A stretch of DNA of 64,000 nt, taken from the NCBI RefSeq assembly GCF_028583425.1, contig NC_072790.1, positions 210,530,897 through 210,594,896 on the forward strand, in the 5' to 3' direction. The position numbers and the translations under genes were made by a program. Source of the stretch: Eublepharis macularius (Eukaryota; Chordata; Lepidosauria; Squamata; Eublepharidae). The notes under the pieces were generated by a model. It did not search any database, was not told the origin of the DNA, and saw nothing but the letters and a program-made list of their open reading frames with translations. This document shows, piece by piece, positions 31,306 to 41,102 of this stretch (the first letter of the stretch is position 1; the number at the start of each line of letters is the position of its first letter).

Positions 31306-32675
31306 TGAAACTCAATCCACAAGACATACTTGTCAGTTTTGATGTTGTATCCCTGTTTACCAAGGTTCCAGTAAAAGACACCATTGCACTTATTAATCAG
31401 ATTTTCCCAGAGGATGTAACAGCCTTATTCCACCATTGCCTGACAACCAGTTACTTCCAATGGGACAACGAATTCTATGAACAGATGGATGGGGTGGCCA
31501 TGGGGAGCCCACTCAGCCCAGTTATAGCAAACTTCTACATGGAACATTTTGAAAAAACAGCTCTAGAATCAGCACCCCACAAACCTAGTGTATGGTTCCG
31601 GTTTGTGGATGATACATTTATCATTTGGAGCCATGGGGAGGAAGAATTGATGGGGTTTTTGAATCATCTCAACAACATCCACCTGAACATACAATTCACC
31701 ATGGAGAAAGAAATCGAGGGAAAACTCCCATTCCTGGATACCTGGGTCATCCGCAAAGCAAACTTTCAGTTAGGTCACAAGGTCTACAGGAAACCAACTC
31801 ACACTGATCGGTACCTACACAAAAACTCCAATCACCATCCCCGACAGAAAAGAGGCATAATGAAAACATTAGTGGATCGTGCAAGACGGATATGTGAGCC
31901 GCACTTACTAAATGAGGAAATTAATCATCTAAACCACGCACTTCAGGCAAATGGCTACTCCAGAAATGAAATCCGAAGAGCAATCAAACCCAGGATGAAG
32001 CAAACAACCAAAGAAAAACAGTCTCCCACAGGAAAAGTGTTTTTGCCATATATCAAAGGAATTACTGATCAGATGGGAAAGCTTATGAAAAAGCATAACC
32101 TTCAAGCAGTATTCAGACCCACCCGAAAAATACAACAGATGCTACGATCAGCAAAAGACAGCAGAGACCCCCTAACCTCTGCAGGAGTATACCGTATACC
32201 CTGCAGCTGTGGACAAGTTTACATCGGGACCACAAAGCGTAGCATCCAGACAAGAATAAAAGAACATGAAAGACACTGCAGACTTGGACAACCTGAAAAA
32301 TCAGCAGTGGCTGAACATAGCCTAACTCAAACAGGGCACAGTATCTTATTCCAGGACACCAAAATACTGGACAACACTTCCAACTACTTTGTCAGACTGC
32401 ACAGGGAAGCCATTGAAATTCACAAGCATAAGCAAAACTTCAACAGGAAAGAAGAAACCTTAAGAATGAACAGAGCATGGGCTCCAGTTCTGAAAAACAC
32501 CAGGCTAACAAAACATTCTATCCCCGACAATAGCCCTGCAGAGAAGATTAGCACATCAAGTACCAATCCATATGCAAAAGAACCTCCTCAGGATACAGTG
32601 AAGCCTCCCGCCATTAGCATTCCACACCCTGGGAAACTCTTACAGGATGACTCAGCTCAACCCCACCCCTCCTGA
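31306..32675 (+). CDS. PLE reverse transcriptase (C-part) plus GIY-YIG
   Basis: Coding resumes after the L1 with FDVVSLFTKVPV (RT motif A) and from 31485 reads MDGVAMGSPLSPVIANFYME (motif B), RFVDDTFIIWS (catalytic motif with VDD), NIQFTMEKEIEGKLPFLDTW (PLE-specific block) and HKVYRKPTHTDRYLH. A GIY-YIG domain follows: GVYRIPCSCGQVYIGTTKRS at about residues 235-255 of the 396-codon part, then HSLTQTGH and a basic tail. The RT/GIY-YIG order defines EN-containing PLEs. The Met at 31485 is internal, not a start. Frame is open to the stop at 32673-32675 and all recognised catalytic boxes are present. The protein's N-terminus is missing upstream (see 24684). Confidence 0.9.
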
Positions 32676-32743
32676 GTAGATACAAATGACCTACATCTTT
32701 TCCACACTGTGACACTGAGAGATCTCTGTCTTTTGGTGCTACA

Positions 32744-32784
32744 CCTCTGAAGATGCCAGCCACAGCTGCTGGCGAAACGTCAGG
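32744..32784 (+). ncRNA. Hammerhead-like ribozyme motif, PLE right end
   Basis: CCT (32744-32746) / AGG (32782-32784) stem I, CTGAAGA (32747-32753), GCCAGC/GCTGGC stem II, GAA, ACGT, and the expected cut after C32781. It lies in the 3' UTR about 70 bp after the stop codon, the place where PLE pseudo-LTR ribozymes are reported. One extra T after the box is a departure from the canonical core. Confidence 0.65.
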
Positions 32785-32883
32785 AACTACAATGCCAAGA
32801 CCACGGCAATACAGCCCGGAAAACCCACAACAACCATCGTTCTCCGGCCGTGAAAGCCTTCGACAATACAAGTCCTAGAACTG

Positions 32884-33090
32884 ATTATGTTTTGCTTCAG
32901 TATCTCTACTATGTCTTGGATCCTTGCTAATGCTGTCTTTAAACTTGTATATGTTTACCTTATGGTATTCTATTGAAATGTACTTACTTGATACTGATTG
33001 TATTAACCTCATACTGTGTAATCCGCCTTGAGTCTCAGTGAGAAAGGCGGACTATAAATGACGTAAATAAATTAAAAAAATTAAAAATAA
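32884..33090 (+). mobile_element. L2-like LINE 3' region, right part
   Basis: Resumes the LINE interrupted at 23898 and ends in ccttgagtctcagtgagaaa, ggcggactataaatgacg and taaataaattaaaa. The copy at 63660-63740 ends the same way (ccttgattctcagtgagaaa), confirming that both sides of the PLE are one older element. Confidence 0.75.
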
Positions 33091-33094
33091 ATAG

Positions 33095-33584
33095 CTAGGG
33101 CATACACTGAGCAAAATACAATATGATCAACAGTTAGGACATTCAAAGAAAACAGATACAATAGGGTACATTAGCAGAAAAATTGAAAATTAGCATAAAG
33201 CCGAACATAGAGATGAAACCTTTCTGAATTAAAGCATAATTAATTAAAATGACAGCTTTAGCAATGTCAAACTAACCAGTAGAAGCATGTCTACATCAGT
33301 AGACAGTACTCAGTAGCCTAGTCTATAGTCCCTGTCCCTTATCAAGGTTCTCTTTGAGCTATTTTTTATGACACAGCCCTCCTATTGGAGTAAAAAGTCC
33401 TCTTAAATAAGTTAGTTTTGCATAGTTTGCAGAAAGCCAAGAGAGTGTGAGCTTTCCTGACTTCCTCAGGCAGGCCATTCCAAGGGTTTCCACAGAGAAA
33501 GCATACAGAAATTGTAATGGGAAATTCCAGGGATTAAATATGGGCCTGTGGATGTAAAGCATATGCTTTGACAGTTAGCTCTTT
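33095..33584 (-). mobile_element. L2-like LINE 3' end, reverse orientation
   Basis: On the minus strand 33359-33562 reads FSVETLGMACLRKSGKLTLS and WLSANYAKLTYLRGLFTPIG, a diverged relative of the VAPxLW(N/S)xLPEE...LLAFxKxxKTxLF block. Flanking 3' UTR reaches about 33095. It is interrupted by an L1 fragment at 33585 and perhaps continues after 34339. It lies tail to tail with the L2-like element ending at 33090. Confidence 0.55.
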
Positions 33585-34339
33585 GAGGTTTTTTTTTGTA
33601 TTCTTTTTTTTTACAAAATTTTATTGAAACTTGAAAAGTGAACAATATACAAAAAAGAAATTTAAACCTGTTCAAAGAGATATTACATTTGCTATTAAAT
33701 CCAAATCAAAATGTGTACATATACTTACTGCTAAATCTAACCAGTATGAAATTATACTACCCTCACTTAAAGAATAGCCTAAATATTAAAGTTGTTGTTT
33801 ATCAAATGCTTTGCTAATGCTATGTCATCATATCAAGTTTCCACAATTAGGAATCTATAGTAAAGAGAAGATACTGATTGTAAATTACTGTTGGTGAGAT
33901 GTTCCATAAATGGATACCATTTTTCCACAAAATTTGATACCTTTGGATATTGTAAGGATTGCTGTAATCTATCTGACACTTTCTCCATAGCCATATGTTC
34001 CCAAACTTTACTATACCACCCATTTAGAGTAGGTGCATGTGGGGATTTCCAAGATGTAGCGATTGTCGACTTTGCTGCCACCAATAATGAAGAAATCAAT
34101 GCCTGTCTAATCTGTGGAATTGGATAATCTTGCCACATATCTAGAAATATTAATTCAGGTTTCAGGAGGATAACATAATTAGTTATATTGTTTATCTGTT
34201 GCTGAATCTTTAACCAGAATTCCTTGATGTACTTACATTGCCACCAGCAATGAAAAGAGGAGCCCAGTTCCCCACAGTTTTCCCAGCATAAAGCTGAGAT
34301 ATTCAATGTTATTTTTGACAGTTTGACAGTTAGCTCTTT
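33567..34339 (-). mobile_element. L1 LINE, 5'-truncated, different lineage
   Basis: Insert 33585-34321, flanked by the exact duplication tttgacagttagctcttt (33567-33584 and 34322-34339). The T-rich left end is the poly(A) tail of a minus-strand copy. The readable ORF2 C-terminus (within 33833-34320) has CWENCGELGSSFHCWWQCKY, then EFWLKIQQQINNIT and WYPFMEHL near its end. CWxxCGxxGxxxHCWWxC is the L1 ORF2 zinc-knuckle signature in a spacing different from the L1 at 25184 (CWKCKKHEGSLYHMWWSC), so this is a second L1 lineage. EN and RT are absent. Confidence 0.85.
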
Positions 34340-34560
34340 AAATAAATAACACTTGGTTAGATTAACCTGTGTGACAGCAACTGGCTCAAGGACATCCCAG
34401 TGAGTTTTGTTGGTAGGCAAGGATTGGAACGCAGCCTCTCTGGTCAATGGCACTACAGCAGCGATCATCTCCAGGAGCTGGCAGCTTTACAGTACGTGTC
34501 ATTTCATAAGGTTGGGACAATGGCACTGTGGAAGGGGGCTATAACCCCCATCATGGCAGC
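34340..34560 (-). repeat. L2/MIR-like 3' remnant
   Basis: Contains gctcaaggacatcccagtga and ggcaaggattggaacgcagc, resembling the tRNA-like and L2-tail motif (aaggtcacccagtgag...ggattcgaac) also seen at 44740-44810. Could be the continuation of the L2-like element at 33095 or a separate SINE. Confidence 0.4.
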
Positions 34561-35416
34561 AACTGGTTTCAGGACAAGAAACGCATGCAGCCTCCAATTT
34601 TAATGAACAAACAGAACTAACTAGCAGGAATCCAAACCCATGAGACTAAATCAACGAGCCTAAATATTAGAAGGGGGGAAAGACTATTCCAGTGTAATGG
34701 TATACAATAAATGCGCCACTGGGATGTTCTTGTCTGGCCCTAACATTTTCCCTTGCTGGTATTCTGCTTCTGATGTTTTAATGATGAATTTGCTGTTTCT
34801 CCTAGGGTTGCCAGGTCCCCTGGGGGCAGCAGGGGGTCAGTGGGTACTCAAATCATACACATGTTGAATGTGTGCTCCTGTGTCTGCAGACAATTATACC
34901 ATTTCCGGCATGACATAAAAGCAATGGGTCACATTGGAGGCTAATTCTTTTAAAATTTAGCTCTAAACTTCATGCTTAGAGCAGATATTTAGAGAACTTA
35001 CCACCAGCACAATGTTTCGCTTCTACATCTCTCTGGAAATGATGTCATTTTCTGGCACCATGGAAGCACATGCTTTGCTTTTTCTTCCTGCCAACCAGGT
35101 GAGCAGTGGCAGGGGACAGAGACTGCCGGGAGCTGGGGGTGGGATATCCCCCTCTACAACAGGGGATCTGGTAAGCCTGGTTTCTAGTACTGTGTATGGT
35201 GAACATCTCCTCATATTCACCTCCTTTTGCTTGCTTTACTGCTAATCTTGCAATTTTTAACAAGATTTTGTGCTCCCACAATTTTCCCCCAATTGGGCTA
35301 GACTTCCACTTTCTAAAGAAAGCTTTCTTGACTATACTAACCATGCTGGCCTCCTTGGTATAGTTTCAACTCTACTTCATCAGTTGTATACATTTTAGTT
35401 GAGTTTCTATTATTGT
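34561..35416. other. No feature seen
   Basis: Small open frames on both strands at 35012-35344 mirror each other and show no domain. Confidence 0.35.
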
Positions 35417-35588
35417 GATTTTAAATCCAGAGGAGTTAGCCGTGTTAGTCTGTAGTAGCAAAATCAAAAAGAGTCCAGTAGCACCTTTAAGACTAACCAA
35501 TTTTATTGTAGCATAAGCTTTCGAGAATCAAGTTCTCTTCATCAGATGCATGATCCGAACTGGTCAAATACAGAAGAAGATTTTAAAT
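35417..35588 (-). mobile_element. Solo PLE-type terminal unit with 10-bp TSD
   Basis: The 152-bp insert (35427-35578) is flanked by gattttaaat (35417-35426 and 35579-35588). On the minus strand it has gatgaagagaacttgattct, cgaaagcttatgctacaat, ttaaaggtgctactggactc and ctacagactaacacggctaa. The last blocks also occur in the PLE-like fragment at 12432. No coding sequence. It behaves as a discrete mobile unit, either a PLE end moved alone or a SINE that captured it. Confidence 0.7.
35511..35549 (-). ncRNA. Hammerhead-like ribozyme motif, AGCT stem III type
   Basis: Read on the minus strand: GCAT (stem I), CTGATGA (perfect CUGANGA box), one extra A, GAGAA/TTCTC (stem II), GAA, AGCT (self-complementary stem III), T, then ATGC (stem I partner, four pairs with GCAT). 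The expected cut is between 35515 and 35514. The layout equals that of the PLE motif at 32744 with different sequence in every stem, so pairing is conserved rather than sequence. The extra A after the box is the one deviation. Confidence 0.65.
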
Positions 35589-35690
35589 AATCTCTAAATA
35601 TCCCGAAATGAGGGTTTCAATTGAAAATCTGTAATATTAATTTTTACTCACCCAATAAAAATTTCTTAAAAAAAAAATCTCTAAATATCC
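35589..35690 (+). mobile_element. 72-bp L1 3' end insertion
   Basis: Insert 35604-35675 flanked by aatctctaaatatcc (35589-35603 and 35676-35690). The sequence aatgagggtttcaattgaaa, atctgtaatattaattttta and ctcacccaataaaaatttct is nearly identical to the last 70 bp of the L1 tail at 52561-52629. An extreme 5' truncation with a complete TSD. Confidence 0.9.
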
Positions 35691-37303
35691 TGAAGAAATT
35701 TGACATTCCTGATTCCTCCTTTCATTTCCCTTTTAACTAATCCACTCATCTCTAAATTGTCCCTTTTGAAATTAAAGATGACTGTGTTGGACTTTTCAGG
35801 GAACTAAATTTTTGTGTCTATAATTTGATAGCCCTCATAGTTGCCTAGGTCATAGTTGCCAGGTGGTCCAACCACTTTGACCTTCCTACATCATTTCCTA
35901 GGTATCACTTAGATTAAAATCCAGGATCACCTCAGTTCAGCTCCCTGACTAACTGTTCTAGGGCATAGTAATTTTTGATGTCTAGACATTTCCTCTGTTT
36001 TTGCAATCTGATCAGAGGTTTTCCTAGTCAATGTGAGGGCAGTTGCCACCCCTCATGATTACAACCCTTTAACTTCTTCTCTGGTTTCTTCCTCCATCTT
36101 TAGATTGCCCTGAAAGCTTTAGTCAGAGGGACAATTGTGCACTCCAAGCATTGCTGCTTTTCAGGCCTGGCACTTCCACCAGCACGGATTCCAGAGAGGA
36201 CTCCCCCTCCACAACTCCCATGCATTCTACTTTTTAAAAATCTATCCTTTCTTTCAGAGCACAGCAACATCTTCCTTACCTCGCAAATATGGTGATAACC
36301 CAAAAGAGAATTTGAAATGTGTGACTAGGACTATTAAGAGAAATTCTCTTAATTCTTTTACTCAGTTGCTCCCTTAAGAGGAATAAGAGGAATCAATGGC
36401 TATATCTAAAAAAGTGAACTTCAGAAAAAGAAATTCCCCACCCCATAACAGCCCTCTGTGTGACTGATTCCTTCCTGAAAGCAAATATCTTCCTATGTTG
36501 CTAATTTATTTCAAATTCTACTTTCCTTGCTGGGAATCTGGTCATGGTGATTCTGACAGACCAGCAGATTATTTCTATCCCCCCCCCTCCACTTTATCAA
36601 ATCCGTCTTAGTCTTTTGTTCCCTTTTGTCCTATGTCATCTTGAAAAGGCATCATTACTGGAGAACTGTCTTTGATCTCTTGGATCAGACTTAAATAATT
36701 TTTTTCAGTGAAACAGGCAGACATTACTTCATGCCTCGATGAAGTAAGTAATGGGTTGACATTTAAATTTTGTCTTGACAAAGTCCTGAGTTATCCTTCC
36801 AAGCTGAAAAGGTGATGTCACAGTTTCATAAAAATAGTCCAGGGAAATCTATTTTCTCCTTTTTTAAATAATTGGATGGCATAATCCAAAGATGACTGTT
36901 CAGAAGAACAAAATTCAGCTGCTAATTCATTTGCAATGTAAGATACGCTTAATTTTTTTGGAAAATGTGAATTTTATGGAGCTAAAGCTTACTTTTGAAA
37001 CAATGACAGAAAGCTAGTGTCAGAGAGTCTTGTCTTTTAAAAAATAAAACCTCTCATGGCCTGAGTTATAAAAAAAAATTGCAGCTCATTTTGCTTCTAA
37101 AGTTATGGTGGTTGGTCTACAGCCACGTAAAAGCCTAACTTGTTTCACACTGACCAAGGCAAAAAGAGGGTAGGGAGATGCTTGCCTGTATCTAAATTGC
37201 TCTAATATCAATGAGTTTAAGATATCCAAAATATGCATGGTGTTTGACAGTAGGAGAATGATTCTTAATTTGAAGAACAACCTCCTACAAGTAGAAATGG
37301 AGT
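35691..37303. other. No feature seen
   Basis: AT-rich; no coding or repeat assignment. Confidence 0.4.
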
Positions 37304-38287
37304 GTCTAGAGTAGACATGGGCGCGATCGGAATTACGGACTGAAAATTGCCCCGATTTTGGCATTTGCACCATCGGGACTGGGCTGATCGGTTCCGTCCA
37401 TGGCTCCCGGTTCAGCGCTCGGATGGGGCACTCTATCGGGTCTCGATCGGATCAATCGGTTTACGTTTGGGATTGCAGTCTGGCACCAGCCATCTGTTCC
37501 TGAGGGAACGGAGCCCCGTGGAAACGGAGCCTGGGGAATGCCAGAGCTGTTTCCCCTCCTTCTGTCACCCTGGAAATGTGAATGGAAGCCCAGCTTTCCT
37601 TGATCAGCAGGGCTTCCTTCAACCACGGAACAGCCAGAAAAGCTCACACCCGTCTCGTCCATTTGGGAGAAGAGAGGGGAGGGCGGGGGAAGGGGGTGTT
37701 CTTCTGTAGCCATGGGCACTCGAATCTCATCCCTGCAAAGCCTGAGAGGCAGCTCTTACGACCAAACACAGCCCTCCTGTGTAGCAGACCCAGGCTTTCT
37801 AAATAGCCATGTGCTGCGCAACAAAGTTTCACTTTCCGCTCGTGGGTGGAGTGGGACAGAGGCAAGCTCTCGCTTGCCGCTTTTGGAGGGAGAAAGTGCA
37901 AGAGAGAGAGGGGGGAGCTTTAGCTTTGGGCTTCAGTGGATAGGGAATTAGGGAACAGGGAGCTATCTCCTCTGGTTCCCCCCCCCCGACAGTACCGGCA
38001 CACTCCCATGGGGACAGACCCCCGCCCCCTGAGGGGAGGCGGCTCACCGCCACCTCCACGGGCCTGCTGTGCCCGGTGGCCGCCATCCTCCTCACCCACC
38101 ATTCCTTTAGCACTGGAAACCATGGGGCGCCCTCCTGCGTCGGCCTTCCCGATTCCCGATTCCCGATTCTGTATCGGAAACGGGACTTGATCGGTGAGGT
38201 TCGGGTACCTGGGTTCGGCACCATCGTGGAATCACAATCAGCTAAATCGGGATTAATTTTTGGATCGTGCACATGTCTAGTCTAGAG
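37304..38287. mobile_element. Non-autonomous hAT element, copy A (968 bp)
   Basis: Element 37312-38279 with the 8-bp duplication gtctagag on both sides (37304-37311, 38280-38287). Ends are inverted: tagacatgggcgcgatcg and tcgtgcacatgtcta. An 8-bp target-site duplication plus the taga(g/c)atggGC terminus fits the hAT superfamily. The interior is GC-rich, with ctgtagccatgggcactcga and agcctgagaggcagctc shared in reverse orientation with copy C (62373-63082), and contains repeated gattcccgattc near 38148-38165. Overlapping frames on both strands show no transposase domain. Confidence 0.85.
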
Positions 38288-39960
38288 TCAAGAATATTAG
38301 ACATATCTCTAATTCACGTTCTGTTGGTGGAAGCAACAAGCAGTCCTATAGCTATTGGATGATGATGGAATAAAGCTGGAGAGATGAGTCCCTAATTGAA
38401 GTCCAGAGGCATGAGACCTGGGCCAGCTGAGTAAATTCCTCATCCCCCATGGCTGAATGAGGTGTCTGCGGAATATATTTCACTGCAAACATGAACCAAG
38501 CATTCTGAATCATTAACATATCTAAACACTAAAGAGCTGCATTAGGGCAAGGGAAGCTTCTTTTAACATCAAGACCTCAAACAAGAGGGGTCAATACTGA
38601 TTTCAATGTTCCTATGAAAGTCCATCAGGTTAGCAAATTAGATTGTCTACCAATGTTTCAGTTAGGGATGCTCACACACACACCAGTTCAGCTAATGTCT
38701 TGTTTACTTATTGCAAACAAGGAGTCAATTGCTCAATGGTTGGTTCAACAGCTAGTTGATCCATTTGTGGCTGTTCAGCAGATTGCTTCATTATATTCCT
38801 TCCTAACCGTGCAGTATGGTGCAATCAGCTTTTTGTGCATGCCTGACTGAGTTCTACTACCACCAGCCCTTGCTGCATAACTGCTCCACTCAGCAGACAA
38901 TTGTTTAAATAGACAATTAAATCCATCACAAATTATATAAAACAGTCATAAATAAAAACTGTATTTAATAAAATCCTACCCTTCATTGTTCTGCTATGAA
39001 ACAATCTTAGTATCTTAGTAAGATACTAAGTATCTTAGTAACAAAGTATCTTAGTACCACTTATAGTTGCTGATCAGTTTGAATCTGCAGTTTCTTTGTG
39101 TCACCATAAATCCAAAGCTATATGGAATCACTATATGGAATCACTGTGGTGCTTGAAGAGGTAAAGACAAAATGGCACTCAGCAGCATCCACAATTGTCA
39201 TTGCTGGCAAATGGGGCGAATATTTCAGTAGCTATCCACTAACATTCCCCTGCAATCAGAGTGACAGAGTTGGAAGGCTTTTTTCATCACAGCAACAATA
39301 CTATCTTTGCATTGTTTGAAATTACAAGATAATTTCCAATCCCCAGGGACTAGTTGCTGACAATATACTTGCATACTAGTTGACAAGAGGACATTTTTCC
39401 AGGAGGAAAATGGAAAAAACTGCAGCAGCTGGAGTGGGGGGTGGGGGGCTAAAACATGAATTTATCAGCTGGTATTATTATTTCCCTAAAATACGTTTTA
39501 GCTGACAGCTCCTTTCATCCACATTGAATAATATGGGTCATGACATTTGCCAACAAGTGACTGGAGAAACATTTCATTAGCAGCCTGTCTCTACTTAACA
39601 TCCACACGCTGTGCAAACACTGAGAATCTCTTTCTCTTGTAGCAAATAGCCATGGGCTAGACAGCAGTCCTGTAGCCCTGTTGCAATCTGTGGGTAGAAG
39701 AACAAGAGCTAAGAACAATTTAGGAGGTTCCCTGAACTTTGGAAACGAGTGCAGCTGTGTGAATCTGCTTATGATATGCAAAATAATCTTGCCTGATAGC
39801 TTGGCTTCCTCTTAGGGTAGTTCTTGTACAGGAAAGTGGAGAATTTTGACCCTGAATGACTGATTGTGGATAGAATATAGGAAGAATAACCTCTGGGTTA
39901 TCAGCTAGTATGTCTGGACCAAGAAGTCATTTGTGCCCAAAGAGGGGGAACAACAATAGA
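38288..39960. other. No gene seen; palindromic microsatellite near 39005
   Basis: 39005-39057 consists of repeated tatcttagta / tactaagata blocks that can fold back. Nothing else was recognised. Confidence 0.4.
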
Positions 39961-40291
39961 GGGGATAAGGAAGATTTTTTTTAAAAAAAGAATTTTTATT
40001 GGATGGGTTTACAAACATAAACATAATAATCATTATCATTTTCCACCCCATTGCCTTTTCCCCATCCTTTCCCCCCTCCCTTTTCTAATGACTCTCAACA
40101 GTTTTCCATACCCAACTTAATCTAAAGAGTATATACTATAAATTCTTAAAATCTATAATAATATATATAATATATATCTATATAATACATACTAATCTAG
40201 TCTATTTAATTGTATTAACTATCTTAATATAATACTTATCTAAATTAAGAGTATAAAAATTATATAAGTATATAATAGGTACATATACTAA

Positions 40292-40294
<3 letters not shown>

Positions 40295-40342
<48 letters not shown>
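40295..40342 (+). repeat. (TA)n microsatellite in L1 3' UTR
   Basis: About 24 TA units inside the 3' UTR of the minus-strand L1. Confidence 0.95.
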
Positions 40343-40348
<6 letters not shown>

Positions 40349-40619
40349 CTATTCCTTAAATACCTATTATCTATATTATAAATCTATTGCTTCTATTACA
40401 TCACTAAAATATCGTATATACTCCCTATTGCCTATACAACCTTATTGTTCAACCTTATTACTTCCCATATGAATATACTATCTTACTCTTAACTTTATAA
40501 TACTATATTACTATAACTCTATACTAATCCAATAAAATATAACAAAATATACCCCCTTTTAACCTTAAGTAAATTTCTATCTCCCCCTTAACAACTATCC
40601 AAAGACCACAATTTCCCCC

Positions 40620-41102
40620 TCATGTCCACTTTTTCTCCACATATTTCTTGAATTTTTCCCAGCTTGATGTATATTCCAATACTTCTTGCTCTTTCAATTT
40701 CCTCGTTAATTTGTCCATTTCTGCCATATTCAGAACTTTTAAAATCCAATCTTCCATAGATGGTATCTCCTGAGTCTTCCACAACTGTGCATAACACATT
40801 CTGGCCGCCGTAATCATATAAAATACCATAACTCTGTCCATTTTATCAAAGTCTTCTAGGTTCATGCATAATAACAACAATTCTGGGGTTTTAATTATAT
40901 TCCTTTGTAAAATATCCGACATAACCTTTACTATATCCCCCCAGAACTGTTTTGCCTTGTCACAAGACCACCACATATGATAAAATGAACCTTCATGTTG
41001 TTTACATTTCCAACATTTATCAGACATCTGACTATTACCATTGGCCAACTTCTTCGGTGTTAAATACCATCTATAGATCATTTTTCTCGCACCGTGGTAC
41101 AT
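40620..41102 (-). pseudogene. L1 ORF2 C-terminal tail, frame-shifted
   Basis: Reads KMIYRWYLTPKKLANGN, CWKCKQHEGSFYHMWWSC (zinc-knuckle-like), LQRNIIKTPELLLLCMN, RMCYAQLWKTQEIPSMED and WILKVLNMAEMDKLTR up to the stop. Compared with the L1 at 25184, this segment is out of frame with the upstream part because a short deletion lies around 41080-41100, where the ENIFKMIYR junction is altered. The Met at 41102 is a by-product of the shift. Confidence 0.85.

Larger units (their letters stand above)
23899..32870 (+). mobile_element. Penelope-like element, inverted arms, split by L1
   Basis: Bounded by the 13-bp duplication agtcctagaactg. Without the nested L1 (and one copy of its duplicated target) it is about 2.85 kb. 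The left part (23899 to about 24683) is a near-identical inverted copy of the right end (about 32049-32835), including the last 200 codons with the GIY-YIG domain and the hammerhead-like motif. A 35-bp tail (32836-32870) is unpaired. Between the arms lies the plus-strand coding region: RT at 24684-25183 and 31306 onward, then GIY-YIG. The N-terminal domain of the PLE protein is missing, its place taken by the inverted arm. Head or tail duplications in inverted orientation are typical of PLE insertion products. The similarity of the arms indicates a recent insertion. Confidence 0.85.

Noticed and set aside
23899-32870. Reading the inverted arms as long terminal repeats of a retrovirus-like element
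   Set aside because: The arms are in inverted orientation, contain GIY-YIG coding sequence, and the RT blocks are those of Penelope-like elements.
37333-38272. Frames of 67-147 codons on both strands
   Set aside because: Inside hAT copy A; mutually overlapping and without domains.
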